Assembly (NCBI RefSeq): GCF_000317025.1
Contig: NC_019689.1
Location: forward strand, 4,883,501-4,947,500
Length of the DNA stretch: 64,000 nucleotides
Direction of reading: 5' to 3'
Source: Pleurocapsa sp. PCC 7327
Lineage (GTDB): Bacteria; Cyanobacteriota; Cyanobacteriia; Cyanobacteriales; Microcystaceae
Part shown: positions 26,618-36,006 of the stretch, piece after piece
Position numbering within the stretch: position 1 is the stretch's first letter
Layout of the letters: each line of letters begins with the position of its first letter
Notes under the pieces: model-generated
Seen by the model: only the letters and a program-made list of their open reading frames with translations
What the model was told of the DNA's origin: nothing
Database searches by the model: none
Translations under genes and position numbers: made by a program

Positions 26618-27214
26618 CTAGGTAATTGGATTGTCTGCCGCTGGCAATGCCGAAGAATAAGTCGTATTTTGGGGTTCGGCATAAGCATTAGCCCACTGAT
26701 AGTAATCTTTTAGCAACTGACTTAGCAATCGTTGCTTAATTCGCACTAAAACGCTTTTAAGCAGTCCGTTTCCTGCGACTTCTAATAATGGTTTAGGGGT
26801 CAACCACAAAGGAGGCGGCAGATCGACAACTTTAACTTCTAAATCGGCTTTGCCCTTCAGGTAGGTCTGACCCTCATCTTGATGAGGAGATAACTTTCCC
26901 TTAACATTAAGAGAGAAGCGATCGTTAATGTAGTCAATTCCTCGGATTTCGCAGTCTTCGGAATTTAAATAAACTATCCCGCCAGCTCCCGCCCAAACGC
27001 TAAGAATAACGGTCGGTTGAAAATGGTAAATATCCATAAAGTTCAAGGGACGCATTTTCAGGCGAAAACGCGACTCCGATAGCTGTTCCATTAGTTTCGG
27101 ATCGGCGATCGCAGTTACTAATCGTTGCGGTTGGCGCAAATAATGTTGAATGGGAACTGTTTGTTCTTCGACAACAATTTCTAGCGATTCTGAGGCAGTA
27201 AAGCGTATATCCAT
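26618..27214 (-). CDS. DUF1997 family protein
   Basis: About 198 residues, beginning MDIRFTASESLEIVVEEQTV. The family pattern includes VPIQHYLRQPQRLVTAIADP, FRLKMRPLNFMDIYHFQPTV and a C-terminal GNGLLKSVLVRIKQRLLSQL ahead of a conserved YYQWAN. DUF1997 occurs in cyanobacteria and plastid-bearing eukaryotes and resembles a lipid- or polyketide-binding beta-barrel/helix-grip protein. No function is established to my knowledge. It converges with rnhB and stands alone. The ATG at 27214 is preferred over TTG 27223. Confidence 0.82.
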   Translation of the reverse strand: MDIRFTASESLEIVVEEQTVPIQHYLRQPQRLVTAIADPKLMEQLSESRFRLKMRPLNFMDIYHFQPTVILSVWAGAGGIVYLNSEDCEIRGIDYINDRFSLNVKGKLSPHQDEGQTYLKGKADLEVKVVDLPPPLWLTPKPLLEVAGNGLLKSVLVRIKQRLLSQLLKDYYQWANAYAEPQNTTYSSALPAADNPIT

Positions 27215-27453
27215 ACCAGACAAAATTCAGATTCGTCGCTTTTCTTAATCTTACTTTACACTTCTTAAAAAACTAAGTAGGGTAATTACGCCATATTACT
27301 GCTTTATGATTTCTCAAAGCAATTTTTAGCAATCGTTTGCAAAATTGATGAGAATAATGAAAAAATTTGAAGCTTAGTTGACAAAAGCTTCATTTAGCTC
27401 TCCGATAAAACTTTTTTCGAGATAAAAAGAAAGTATGAGTAAGGTAGCAGATT

Positions 27454-28302
27454 ATGACAATTGCGATCGCCCATTTAGGTCCGACGGGAACCAATGCGGA
27501 AACTGCCGCATTAGCCTATGCCAGTTGGTTAACTAACAAGAAGGGACAAGAATTTCTATTGTATCCTTACCCTAGCATTGCACAGACCCTTCGCTCGGTC
27601 GATCGCCAAGAGGTAGATTTGGCAGTCGTCCCCGTCGAAAATTCCACCGAAGGAAGTGTCGCCATCACCTTAGATACTCTCTGGGAGTTAGATCGACTCC
27701 AAATCCAACAAGAGCTAGTTCTGCGCATCTCTCACGCGCTGCTGTCTCATAGCAAGTCTCTGTCAGAGATAAAAACTGTTTACTCCCATCCACAAGCGCT
27801 GGCACAGTGTCAGAAATGGCTGGAAGGGTTTCTCCCTTCAGTTCAACTCATCCCCACCAATTCCACGACAGAAGCCGTACAGCAAGTCAGTCAAGACCCC
27901 CAGGCAGGTGCAATCGCAGCTCCGCGTGCCTCAAAGTTGTACGACGTACCGATTCTAGCTGTTGATATCAATGATTATCCAGATAATTGCACTCGCTTTT
28001 GGGTGATGGGATTGGCACCAAGTACCAGCGGGAATCGTACTTCTGTTGCTTTTAGCGTTCCCGCCAACGTTCCTGGTGCCTTGGTAAAACCCCTTCAGGT
28101 GTTTGCCCAACGGGGGATTAATCTCAGTCGAATTGAATCTCGTCCGACCAAGCGATCGCTAGGCGAATATTTATTCTTTCTCGACTTGGAAGCTAGCGCT
28201 ACTGAAACTTCAACCCAAGAGACTTTAGCGGAATTATCGCCCCACACCGAAGTCCTAAAAATCTTTGGGAGTTACGACGTTTTGCCGATTTCTACCCCTT
28301 AA
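27454..28302 (+). CDS. pheA: Prephenate dehydratase
   Basis: A 282-residue monofunctional enzyme converting prephenate to phenylpyruvate in phenylalanine synthesis. The catalytic domain shows GPTGTNAETAAL, VVPVENSTEGSV, SHPQALAQCQKWL and the TRF motif in NCTRFWVMG. The C-terminal ACT domain carries ESRPTKRSLGEYLFFLDLE, the phenylalanine-binding ESRP element, so feedback inhibition is expected. No chorismate mutase domain is fused. It converges within four bases of the LON-domain gene. Confidence 0.95.
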   Translation: MTIAIAHLGPTGTNAETAALAYASWLTNKKGQEFLLYPYPSIAQTLRSVDRQEVDLAVVPVENSTEGSVAITLDTLWELDRLQIQQELVLRISHALLSHSKSLSEIKTVYSHPQALAQCQKWLEGFLPSVQLIPTNSTTEAVQQVSQDPQAGAIAAPRASKLYDVPILAVDINDYPDNCTRFWVMGLAPSTSGNRTSVAFSVPANVPGALVKPLQVFAQRGINLSRIESRPTKRSLGEYLFFLDLEASATETSTQETLAELSPHTEVLKIFGSYDVLPISTP

Positions 28303-28306
28303 CAGA

Positions 28307-28951
28307 TTAACTCTTTAAGACATCTTTTAGAGCTGTACGAGCCGCTAAGTGATTGCGAGTTGAAGTCAAAATTTCTGACTCCCGTTGCAGACGAGCCATG
28401 GTATCTTGCATCTCCAACAGAGTTTGTTGTTCGGAAGCAACGCCGTAGAGATTTCCTGCCACCCAATAGGAGAGTTCTAGCGGCAAGCTAGGCAAGTCGT
28501 CTGGCAGTTCGATTTTTTGATCGATCAACTTAGCAGAAAGATGAACAACATCGCGCAATAGCTTTTCTACATCCCTTGCCAAAGGTCTGAGGTCTTCTGT
28601 TGGCGGTTCGTCCTCTATCCATTCCACGAGACCGACTCGATAGGGTTTTTCGCGAACGTACTCCAAGACTCGAAAACGCTGCTGTCCCAACGTCAGAATT
28701 TTCATGCGATCGTCGGGCAAGCGCTGAAAGCGAATCACTTCCGCGCAACAGCCAACTTTGGCTATTTCTCCGCCAATCGGATCGACCATTAATACTCCAA
28801 AACGGCGATCGTCCTCCAAAATCGTATTCATCATCATTCGGTAGCGGAATTCAAAAATGTGGAGGGGAAGTGGACGACCGGGAAATAGAACTACCTCTGG
28901 GAGGGGAAACAGGGGAAGTTCTCTGACTGCAATTGAAGACGAAGATGCCAT
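28307..28951 (-). CDS. LON substrate-binding-domain protein
   Basis: A 214-residue protein made of the N-terminal domain of Lon proteases without ATPase or peptidase parts. ELPLFPLPEVVLFPGRPLPL, HIFEFRYRMMMN and RFGVLMVDP are typical of this PUA-like fold. A helical region (LPLELSYWVAGNLYGVASEQ) follows and ends in LQRESEILTSTRNHLAAR. Stand-alone LON-domain proteins are common in cyanobacteria, with no settled role. It may recognise damaged proteins or act in RNA binding. It is divergent from the RNase D-like gene. Confidence 0.88.
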   Translation of the reverse strand: MASSSSIAVRELPLFPLPEVVLFPGRPLPLHIFEFRYRMMMNTILEDDRRFGVLMVDPIGGEIAKVGCCAEVIRFQRLPDDRMKILTLGQQRFRVLEYVREKPYRVGLVEWIEDEPPTEDLRPLARDVEKLLRDVVHLSAKLIDQKIELPDDLPSLPLELSYWVAGNLYGVASEQQTLLEMQDTMARLQRESEILTSTRNHLAARTALKDVLKS

Positions 28952-29083
28952 GTTACTCTGTTCCCAAGCATAAGCTGTCCTCTTTTTATCTAGCGCATTT
29001 TTCGGAAATTTACCACCCCTGTGGGCGCGTTACACTTACAAGAAGGCTAAAATCCGAGTCACTCAATTTTTTTGCCGGTAACA

Positions 29084-30004
29084 ATGCCATACTTAACCGA
29101 ACCCGATCGCATTAGCCAAGCCATCGCAAACTACGCTCAAGCGAAAATTCTCTGGATAGATACGGAAATTGCGGATTACCAAAGTAAAAAGCCAAGATTG
29201 TCTCTCGTGCAAGTGTTGGACGACCCAACGGACGTCAAAGGCGATCGCGTTGCGATTTTAGATGTTTTGGATAGAACTCAACTGATCGATGAGTTTATCG
29301 ACAAGATTATGGCGAATCCGGCGATCGAAAAAGTTTTTCACAATGCCAGCTTCGATTGCAGATTTTTGGGAAGAAGCAGAGCTAGAAATGTCACTTGCAC
29401 TCTGGAAATGGCACAAAAAATCCCATATTACATTTTGCCCTTGTCAAATTATAAACTTGCGACGCTAGCAGAACAACTCTGCCATTTTTCCAAAGTTAAT
29501 AAAACCGAACAAGGAGGCGACTGGAGCCTACGTCCCCTAACCGAGCAGCAACTCGAATATGCCAAGATGGACGTAGTTTATGTTGCCTGCGCGCACGAAC
29601 GACTTCTGCAACTTTCCCAGCGCCTGCAAATAGATCCTGCCACAGAAGATATCGCTGCATTGACTCTTCGCTATCGGCACATCGAGCATCGCTGGAAAGT
29701 ACTAGATACAGAACTCAAGCACCTTAAAGAGCGACTCAAACAGGCAATGGCAACTCAAAATGTCTCGGAGATCGATGGATTTAAACTATCAATTCAAGAA
29801 CGAAAACACAAAAAAGTCGCTTTTAACGATCTAGCAAAATTCGTGCAAGAATCTGGAATCGAATTAAATTTTCCCATTAGACTAACGCAGGAACTTCAGA
29901 AACAAATGCCAGAGATTATCGAGAATATTCCCATCGAAGAAGATGTTGAAACAATTTTACAGCTTAAGATTAGCGAAGTAGAAGATGAAAATTTGCCTTT
30001 TTAG
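29084..30004 (+). CDS. RNase D-like 3'-5' exonuclease
   Basis: DEDDy exonuclease domain: Exo I LWIDTEIAD, Exo II VFHNASFDCRFLG and Exo III YAKMDVVYVACAH, all catalytic acids present. LSLVQVLDDP and GGDWSLRPLTEQQLEYA match the RNase D/WRN-type subfamily. The C-terminal 100 residues are helical and charged (KHLKERLKQAMATQ), without a clear HRDC domain. The expected substrate is structured RNA such as tRNA precursors. ATG 29084 (MPYLTEPDR) is preferred; TTG 29072 would add four residues. The last residues are acidic. Confidence 0.88.
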   Translation: MPYLTEPDRISQAIANYAQAKILWIDTEIADYQSKKPRLSLVQVLDDPTDVKGDRVAILDVLDRTQLIDEFIDKIMANPAIEKVFHNASFDCRFLGRSRARNVTCTLEMAQKIPYYILPLSNYKLATLAEQLCHFSKVNKTEQGGDWSLRPLTEQQLEYAKMDVVYVACAHERLLQLSQRLQIDPATEDIAALTLRYRHIEHRWKVLDTELKHLKERLKQAMATQNVSEIDGFKLSIQERKHKKVAFNDLAKFVQESGIELNFPIRLTQELQKQMPEIIENIPIEEDVETILQLKISEVEDENLPF

Positions 30005-30557
30005 CGATTAAATGCTGGATTTAAAGGCTAATTTGTCAACTTTTGCCTTTCTGCTCTACGAAAGATAAATCTCTTTGTTTTTTGGTAAAAAAGATACCCC
30101 ATTGATTTCTATTTTGGTATCATCTATTACTAAAGTCAAAATGGCAAATTGTATCTAGCATAACATCAAGAGCGAAAAAAGCGATCGCCCCTCAAAAATT
30201 CCGACCCTAGAATCTAAAGATGCGATTTTGGTAGAGGAAAAAATAGCCTTCGCGATCGTTATTCGAGTCACAGAAAACAGTCAAATCCGATCAAATTGCT
30301 CATCGCTGACTTTTAGAAACAAAAAGCCGATCGCTTAGCAATTGAAACGGTTAAAATTTCATCTGGATGCTGTTTGTAAAGGTGAGATTTCGCTTCGTAA
30401 CAATTCAGCAGCGATTAATACAAAAGTGCAATCTTAATCTTGAGAAAGTATTAAAAATTATTGCTCGATTTTCCTCTGCAAGAACTTGAGCCAATTGACG
30501 AACTACACTTGGATAAGTGAGGGCGTGCAGACATCAATGAACTTGGAGGTTCTAAGA
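30005..30557. other. Long intergenic region upstream of pckA
   Basis: No gene supported in about 550 bases. It is AT-rich with several HIP1 sites. The final 15 bases hold the pckA ribosome binding site GGAGGT. Confidence 0.5.
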
Positions 30558-32273
30558 ATGGATAATATCGCTCAATTACTTGGAAATGAATTGCAAACTT
30601 TACATATGTCGCCACAATCTCAGTATCTATTAGAACGCAGAGAAGCCTCCACCTATTGCGATCGCTTAACTGAAGACGAACTTTGGTACAGTCGTTCGAT
30701 CGAGCAACTAGAGCAAATAGGAATAACAAACGTGGGTCGAGTTTACCACAATCTCTCGGTGCCTCAGTTAGTCGAACACGCTCTTGCCAGAGGCGAAGGC
30801 ATACTGACCGACAGCGGTGCCTTAGTGGTCGAAACCGGAAAATACACGGGTCGCTCCCCTAAAGATAAATTTCTCGTTGACGAGCCTAGTAGTCGGGAAG
30901 ACATAGACTGGAATAAAGATAACGTTCCTATCTCCGAACTAAAATTCGAGCAGTTGTACCAGCGCGTTCTCTCCTACGTTCAAGGTCGCGACCTCTATGT
31001 TTTTGACGGTTATGTCGGAGCCGATCCAAAATATCGTTGTGGGGTTCGAGTTATTACAGAATTAGCGTTTCAAAATCTCTTTGCCCATCAGCTATTCCTG
31101 CGACCGACAACCGCAGAATTATCGGAGCATAAAGCGGATTTTACCGTCATTGCCGTACCCGGTTTGCACGGCGACCCCGAAACAAATGGCATTAATAGCG
31201 AAACGTTCATCGTCCTGCACCTAGCCAAGAAACTCGTACTGATCGGGGGAACTCGCTACGCTGGCGAAATCAAGAAATCGATCTTTACCCTGATGAACTA
31301 CTTCATGACCAAGCAGAACGTGCTACCGATGCATTGCGCTGCCAACATCGACAAACACGGTCATACAGCTCTATTTTTCGGCTTGTCGGGAACGGGCAAA
31401 ACCACACTATCTGCCGACCCAGAACGTAGCTTGATCGGAGACGACGAACATGGATGGTCGGATGAAGGCATCTTTAACTTTGAAGGCGGTTGCTATGCCA
31501 AGACCATTCGCTTAAGTGCCGAAAACGAACCGCAGATATGGTCGGCGCTTCGGTTTGGGTCGCTGCTAGAGAACGTCGTCGTCGATCCACAGACGCGAGT
31601 GCCCGACTACGACGACGATCGCTTGACAGAAAATACCAGAGCCGCCTACCCGTTAAGATATATTCCCAACTGCGCTCTCTCTGGCATTGGACCCCATCCC
31701 AAAACGCTTGTTTTACTAACGGCTGATGCATTTGGCGTGCTTCCTCCCATTGCCAAACTTACCAAGGAACAGGCAATGTATCACTTCTTATCGGGTTATA
31801 CCAGCAAGCTAGCAGGTACGGAACGGGGAATCACCGCACCTCAAGTGACTTTCTCGGCTTGTTTCGGTCAGGTTTTCTTTCCATTACCCCCAACTGTATA
31901 TGCCGAAATGTTAGGGGAACGGTTGCAGCAACACCTAGAGACGAGCGTGTACTTAGTCAATACAGGCTGGTCGGGCGGTCCCTATGGAGTCGGTCATCGC
32001 ATTTCCCTCAAACATACGCGGGCGATGGTATCGGCTGCCCTCGATGGAAAGTTGGATAAAGTTAATTTTAAGCCTCATCCAATTTTCAAAGTCTTGGTTC
32101 CCGAAAAAGTGCCAGGCGTACCCTCTAAAATTCTAGATCCACAAAATACCTGGGACGATCCCGAAGCTTATACTCAACAAGCAGAGGAATTAGCCCGTCG
32201 TTTTGTGGAAAACTTTAAGCAATTTGCCGATGCCCGCAAGGAAATTGTCGAGGCGGGTCCGAGTGTTTCTTAA
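30558..32273 (+). CDS. pckA: Phosphoenolpyruvate carboxykinase (ATP)
   Basis: ATP-dependent PEPCK that interconverts oxaloacetate and PEP. GTRYAGEIKKSIFTLMNYF precedes the kinase-1a loop FFGLSGTGKTTLSADPERSL and IGDDEHGW, all with intact metal and nucleotide residues. The PEPCK-specific ENTRAAYPLRYIPNC and NTGWSGGPYGVGHRISLKHT follow. The start at ATG 30558 (MDNIAQLLG) has GGAGGT seven bases upstream and gives 571 residues; a frame extension to 30486 lacks such support. The N-terminus is about 35 residues longer than in E. coli. It stands alone with long flanking regions. Confidence 0.95.
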   Translation: MDNIAQLLGNELQTLHMSPQSQYLLERREASTYCDRLTEDELWYSRSIEQLEQIGITNVGRVYHNLSVPQLVEHALARGEGILTDSGALVVETGKYTGRSPKDKFLVDEPSSREDIDWNKDNVPISELKFEQLYQRVLSYVQGRDLYVFDGYVGADPKYRCGVRVITELAFQNLFAHQLFLRPTTAELSEHKADFTVIAVPGLHGDPETNGINSETFIVLHLAKKLVLIGGTRYAGEIKKSIFTLMNYFMTKQNVLPMHCAANIDKHGHTALFFGLSGTGKTTLSADPERSLIGDDEHGWSDEGIFNFEGGCYAKTIRLSAENEPQIWSALRFGSLLENVVVDPQTRVPDYDDDRLTENTRAAYPLRYIPNCALSGIGPHPKTLVLLTADAFGVLPPIAKLTKEQAMYHFLSGYTSKLAGTERGITAPQVTFSACFGQVFFPLPPTVYAEMLGERLQQHLETSVYLVNTGWSGGPYGVGHRISLKHTRAMVSAALDGKLDKVNFKPHPIFKVLVPEKVPGVPSKILDPQNTWDDPEAYTQQAEELARRFVENFKQFADARKEIVEAGPSVS

Positions 32274-32306
32274 GATAAACAATATATAAATAAGAAGATT
32301 CACCAA

Positions 32307-32329
32307 GGCGAGTCCATTACCTACTCGCC
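32307..32329 (+). terminator. Hairpin downstream of pckA
   Basis: GGCGAGT-ccattacct-ACTCGCC is a perfect 7-bp stem 33 bases after the pckA stop. A T7 run follows only about 20 bases later, so it is a weak terminator candidate. Confidence 0.45.
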
Positions 32330-32466
32330 CTAGCTAGTATCAGCCAATTTTTTTAGGGAGGAGCTAAATCTAACTTAAGACAATGATTTATGGTAAAAAA
32401 AGATTGTCTGGTTAAGTCAGCAAGCCCAACCAAACGAAAATATTACCGATCTGAGGAAAATAGCTC

Positions 32467-33129
32467 ATGCCTCTCAATGCTGATGTTCTAGAGAAAAGCT
32501 TCAATCTCGTCGAACCGCGTGCTAACGAATTTGCTGCCAGCTTCTATGAGACCTTATTTACCGACTCTCCCGAAGCTAAACCTCTGTTTGCCAACACGGA
32601 CATGGAAAAGCAGCAACAGAAGCTGATTATGTCTCTAGTGTATGTTGTTACTAATCTCCGCTATCCCGAAGAATTGACGAAGGTGCTGAGGGAGATGGGA
32701 GAAAAGCATGCTACCTATGGAGCAAAAGCAGAACATTACCCAATCGTGGGCGCGGCTTTGCTGAAAACCCTTGAAGCTTATTTGGGAGCAGATTGGACAC
32801 CAGAAGTTAAACAGGCTTGGACAGATGCTTATGAGGAAATTTCTTACTTGATGCTGGAAGGGGCAAAGCGTCATGAGACAACCCTTGCATCAGAAGAGTC
32901 GCTTCAGAAGCCCAACGAACAATCCCTTGAGAGTGAATCAGTGCAATCCGAACCTAAATCTTCGGGGACTAATTGGACGGTAGTAGCTATAATAGCTACG
33001 TGCGCTATTGGTCTACTGGGTTTGGGAATTCTACTCATGAGTTGGGGAAATGCTTCCCAAAATAATAATAATCAGAGCTTAGAGCGGATGAATGTTCCAG
33101 TTAATATAAATTTTACTGCTGCAAGATAA
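32467..33129 (+). CDS. Globin with C-terminal transmembrane anchor
   Basis: Residues 1-138 form a classical bacterial globin: FNLVEPRANEFAASFYETLF, the E-helix region and the proximal His90 in KHATYGAKAEHYPIVGAALL, as in Vitreoscilla-type haemoglobin. There is no reductase domain, unlike flavohaemoglobins. After a Glu/Ser-rich linker, residues 170-194 (TVVAIIATCAIGLLGLGILL) form one membrane span and a short polar tail follows. The globin should therefore be held on the cytoplasmic face of a membrane. RBS GAGGA precedes ATG. The 3' end overlaps the convergent SpoIID-like gene by 17 bases. Ligand and role are unknown. Confidence 0.9.
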   Translation: MPLNADVLEKSFNLVEPRANEFAASFYETLFTDSPEAKPLFANTDMEKQQQKLIMSLVYVVTNLRYPEELTKVLREMGEKHATYGAKAEHYPIVGAALLKTLEAYLGADWTPEVKQAWTDAYEEISYLMLEGAKRHETTLASEESLQKPNEQSLESESVQSEPKSSGTNWTVVAIIATCAIGLLGLGILLMSWGNASQNNNNQSLERMNVPVNINFTAAR

Positions 33130-34210
33130 GCCGCGACAAACCTACGCCGGGATAGTATCTACCTAGAATCTGCTGGTGGTCGTAACCTTGAGCCGCTAGA
33201 TCGTAAGCGCCAGTCTGACTCATCCCTATACCTCGATGAACGTTAGAGACGATCTCGTCGGTGGAAGCATAGAGAGACTCTACGATGCCACCGTTGTAGC
33301 TGAGAATTTGTCCTGCCGTCGCGTTGACGGCTTTGTGAGTAGTGTCGTACTCGCTCGCCAGTCCTTTATAGACTTGCCAGCGTTCGGTATGTCCCAAGTG
33401 ATACCATTCGCTTGCCGGACGAATCATGTGGACAAGAGCATAAGAACGAGCCGCGATCGCCTGTGCTTTTAGCGCTTCGAGAGGGGCAGTAGCATGCATT
33501 TCGCTGCCAACGACGCTGTAGAGATATTCTTCTAAATTGACATAATTAACTGCTAGTATCGTGTTTCCTTGAGAGACTAGCAGGAGTTTTCCCCGATACC
33601 AGCGATCGCCAACATAAACAAATCCTCCTGCCTTGGGTTTCACCCAAACGGCGTAAGGTAATTGGGAATTGCCAAGCGTCAAATTAGAACCGTTAGGATA
33701 TACTGTAATCCCCTGATTGGCAGCAATCGTTTTCAGCACTCGACCGTTTCTATCCTGAATAGACGCTTGCGTAGAGGTTCCCACGACGGCGTTCTCTGCA
33801 TCTCTCAGAAGGGCTACTTTAATTTCCAGCTTGGGAGGCTTATAAGAAGGTACTGCGCTTGAGGAGGGATTTTGGGTTTTTTTAGCAGGTTGTTGCTTCG
33901 TTGAAGGCTGCGAAGATTTAATGGGTGCTTTGTGCGAAGTCTTTTGAGTTGGCTGTTGGGGCTTTTGCTTCTGTGGAGTTGTCGAAGCAGAGATAGCGGA
34001 ATCTTTACTAACGAGAGATGCTTCCAACTCAGAAGAAGAAATTCGCTTTAGCGATCGCACTGAAGGACTTTCCTGAGAAGTTTCTGTCGGTGAATTTGAC
34101 GATAGCCCGTAAGTCAGAAAGATCGGCAAAAATAAAACGATTGAAACAAAGGGTATCGTCCAGACCCCTAAACGATTAAAAATTTTAGGTAGGTGGAATT
34201 TTTTAGCCAT
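33113..34210 (-). CDS. SpoIID/LytB-domain protein
   Basis: A 365-residue exported protein. A signal-anchor lies near residues 17-35 (TIPFVSIVLFLPIFLTYG), followed by a disordered linker rich in Pro, Gln, Lys and Ser to about residue 120. The SpoIID domain is seen in VNYVNLEEYLYSVVGSEMHA, LEALKAQAIAARSYAL and RGIGMSQTGAYDLAAQGYDH. SpoIID is a lytic transglycosylase acting on stem-peptide-free glycan in spore formers; cyanobacterial relatives presumably act in peptidoglycan remodelling. It overlaps the globin gene tail-to-tail. Confidence 0.9.
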   Translation of the reverse strand: MAKKFHLPKIFNRLGVWTIPFVSIVLFLPIFLTYGLSSNSPTETSQESPSVRSLKRISSSELEASLVSKDSAISASTTPQKQKPQQPTQKTSHKAPIKSSQPSTKQQPAKKTQNPSSSAVPSYKPPKLEIKVALLRDAENAVVGTSTQASIQDRNGRVLKTIAANQGITVYPNGSNLTLGNSQLPYAVWVKPKAGGFVYVGDRWYRGKLLLVSQGNTILAVNYVNLEEYLYSVVGSEMHATAPLEALKAQAIAARSYALVHMIRPASEWYHLGHTERWQVYKGLASEYDTTHKAVNATAGQILSYNGGIVESLYASTDEIVSNVHRGIGMSQTGAYDLAAQGYDHQQILGRYYPGVGLSRLILQQ

Positions 34211-34371
34211 GCAGAAACTCTAGTGCTTTTCTCTCCAATTTGTCACTATTGCCGATAGTAACCTGCTATGTCGGAGAAGACAAGAATTTTGATTGGCTGA
34301 GCGCGATCGCTCTGACTAGCCACAGAGTCTTGCCGATCGGTCATAATCAATTTAGGTGACACATATGAACT

Positions 34372-35148
34372 ATGAATTGGCAAGAGATTTCCGGTAGCTG
34401 GGTTTTGATTCCTCGACGACCGATTGGTGTCGTTCATTTTCTTGGTGGTGCTTTTGTAGGGACAGCACCTAACCTGACCTATCGTTGCTTGTTAGAACAA
34501 CTAGGAAAAGCTGGCTATGCCGTCATCGCGACTCCGTTTGTCAATACTCTCGACCATGCCGCGATCGCCCGTAGCGTTCTCAATCGGTTCGAGAATATTC
34601 TAGAGCGTTTGCAGGCGACTAATGCCCTCGGTCAAAGCTATCTTCCTATCTATGGAGTCGGACACAGTATGGGATGCAAGCTACATTTGCTGATCGGCAG
34701 TCTTTATTCTGTCGAACGAGCGGGTAACATTTTGATGTCTTTTAATAACTATCCCGTTCGTCGGGCTATTCCTTTTATCGAACAGTTAGAACTCGACGCT
34801 ACCTTAAATTTAGAATTTACCCCTTCCCCAGAAGAAACCAATCTGTTGATTGCCAAAAATTATGAAGTGCGTCGCAATCTTTTGATCCGTTTTACTAATG
34901 ATGACATCGATCAAACAACTATTCTAAGCCCCGTCCTGCAAGACCGCTTTCCCAACATGGTTGCTTCGCTGACGCTTCCTGGCAACCACCTAACCCCACT
35001 CGGACAAGAGATTAACTGGCAACCATCAGAAATATTCACTCCCATAGACGCGATCGGACAATGGGTAAAACAAGGATTTTCACGCAATCTCAATCTTCTC
35101 AAACAAGAAATTCTTCGCTGGCTCAATCCAGTTATGAGTTACCAGTGA
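34372..35148 (+). CDS. DUF1350 family protein (alpha/beta-hydrolase-like)
   Basis: A 258-residue protein. Hydrolase-like features are GVVHFLGGAFVGTAPNLTYR, containing an oxyanion-type GG, and the nucleophile elbow GHSMGCKLHLL. PVRRAIPFIEQL and LTLPGNHLTPLGQEINWQP, the latter perhaps holding the catalytic His, complete the family pattern. DUF1350 proteins occur in cyanobacteria and plastids and are predicted serine hydrolases. No substrate is known. ATG 34372 follows directly on ...ACATATGAACT with no strong RBS. It is divergent from the SpoIID-like gene. Confidence 0.85.
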   Translation: MNWQEISGSWVLIPRRPIGVVHFLGGAFVGTAPNLTYRCLLEQLGKAGYAVIATPFVNTLDHAAIARSVLNRFENILERLQATNALGQSYLPIYGVGHSMGCKLHLLIGSLYSVERAGNILMSFNNYPVRRAIPFIEQLELDATLNLEFTPSPEETNLLIAKNYEVRRNLLIRFTNDDIDQTTILSPVLQDRFPNMVASLTLPGNHLTPLGQEINWQPSEIFTPIDAIGQWVKQGFSRNLNLLKQEILRWLNPVMSYQ

Positions 35149-35155
35149 GGGGATT

Positions 35156-35280
35156 GGTCAAAAGTCCTTTGTTAGTGGTTAGTGGTTAGTCGTTAATTGT
35201 CTCCCCATCTCCCCACTCTTCCTTGTCCCCTTATCCCCCTTGTCTCCCGCCCTCCCCACACTCCCAGTCTCAGAAGTCTC
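35156..35280. repeat. Polypyrimidine intergenic repeat, copy D
   Basis: AAAGTCCTTTGTTAGTGGTT is followed by a long C/T-rich run including CCACACTCCCAGTCTCAGAA. It shares both the TTAGTGGTTAGT module with copies A and C and the CAGTCTCAGAAGTCTC core with copy B. Confidence 0.7.
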
Positions 35281-35967
35281 TCAGTCTCCCGTCTCTTCTA
35301 CCTCCTTAGCTGGACTGACTTTAGCGCGATAGAGCAGCTTTTCTCCCTGTCGATAGCCTACATATCGGACTTTAACCATCTCGCCCGGTTCGGCAGATCC
35401 TTCCATAAGTTGATGCCATCGAGGATCGTAGGGAACTTTGTCGCCAACGGACGCGATCGCTTCTACTGCCCAAGATTCTAATAAATCCAGAATGGGTTTC
35501 ATCAGTGGCAGCAATTTCACGGCTGGCAATTGATGATTCTGCTGTGCGACTGACGCAGCCGTGGGCCATTGTAATAGCCAAGGCTCCAATCGTTGCAAGC
35601 TCGCTTGCTGAAATTCTCTCGCGATCGTTTCTCGCTGTTGTTCTAGTTGTTGTTGCAGCCGCTGGTATTCCTGTCTAAGAGCGTCTCTAGAGGCTGAATC
35701 GTCTTCTTGTTTGAGATTGCTCGGCAGCAAATATTCTGGGCAAAATAGCGTCAGTAACTTATCGACTGGAACCTGTAAAGTTTGAGATAGTTTCAGGAGA
35801 ATTTCGATCGGCATTTTGGGCATCAAGCCGTATTGAAGACGTATTAATTGCAGTTCGGAAATCCCTGACCGTTGACTTAGTTTGCTCAAGCTAGCAATCC
35901 CGACCCGCTCCATCAGTTGAAGCAGGAGTTGATGATTTTTGAGGTAGATAGATCGATCGGCGGACAT
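35281..35967 (-). CDS. HTH/GrpE-like protein
   Basis: Residues 10-70 form an XRE-like helix-turn-helix (SLSKLSQRSGISELQLIRLQ, then MPIEILLKLSQTLQVPVDKL). Residues 90-130 are a coiled coil rich in Gln and Glu (RQEYQRLQQQLEQQRETIAR). The C-terminal part, DPRWHQLMEGSAEPGEMVKV followed by RYVGYRQGEKLLYRAKVSP, resembles the beta-domain of GrpE nucleotide-exchange factors. The fusion suggests a DNA-binding protein that may dock on an Hsp70. It is 39 bases downstream of sulfiredoxin on the same strand, so a stress-response link is plausible. The canonical grpE-dnaK genes are not nearby. Confidence 0.7.
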   Translation of the reverse strand: MSADRSIYLKNHQLLLQLMERVGIASLSKLSQRSGISELQLIRLQYGLMPKMPIEILLKLSQTLQVPVDKLLTLFCPEYLLPSNLKQEDDSASRDALRQEYQRLQQQLEQQRETIAREFQQASLQRLEPWLLQWPTAASVAQQNHQLPAVKLLPLMKPILDLLESWAVEAIASVGDKVPYDPRWHQLMEGSAEPGEMVKVRYVGYRQGEKLLYRAKVSPAKEVEETGD

Positions 35968-36006
35968 AAAGCGGATGAGAGAAAGGGAGAGAAGAAGATC
36001 TAAAAA

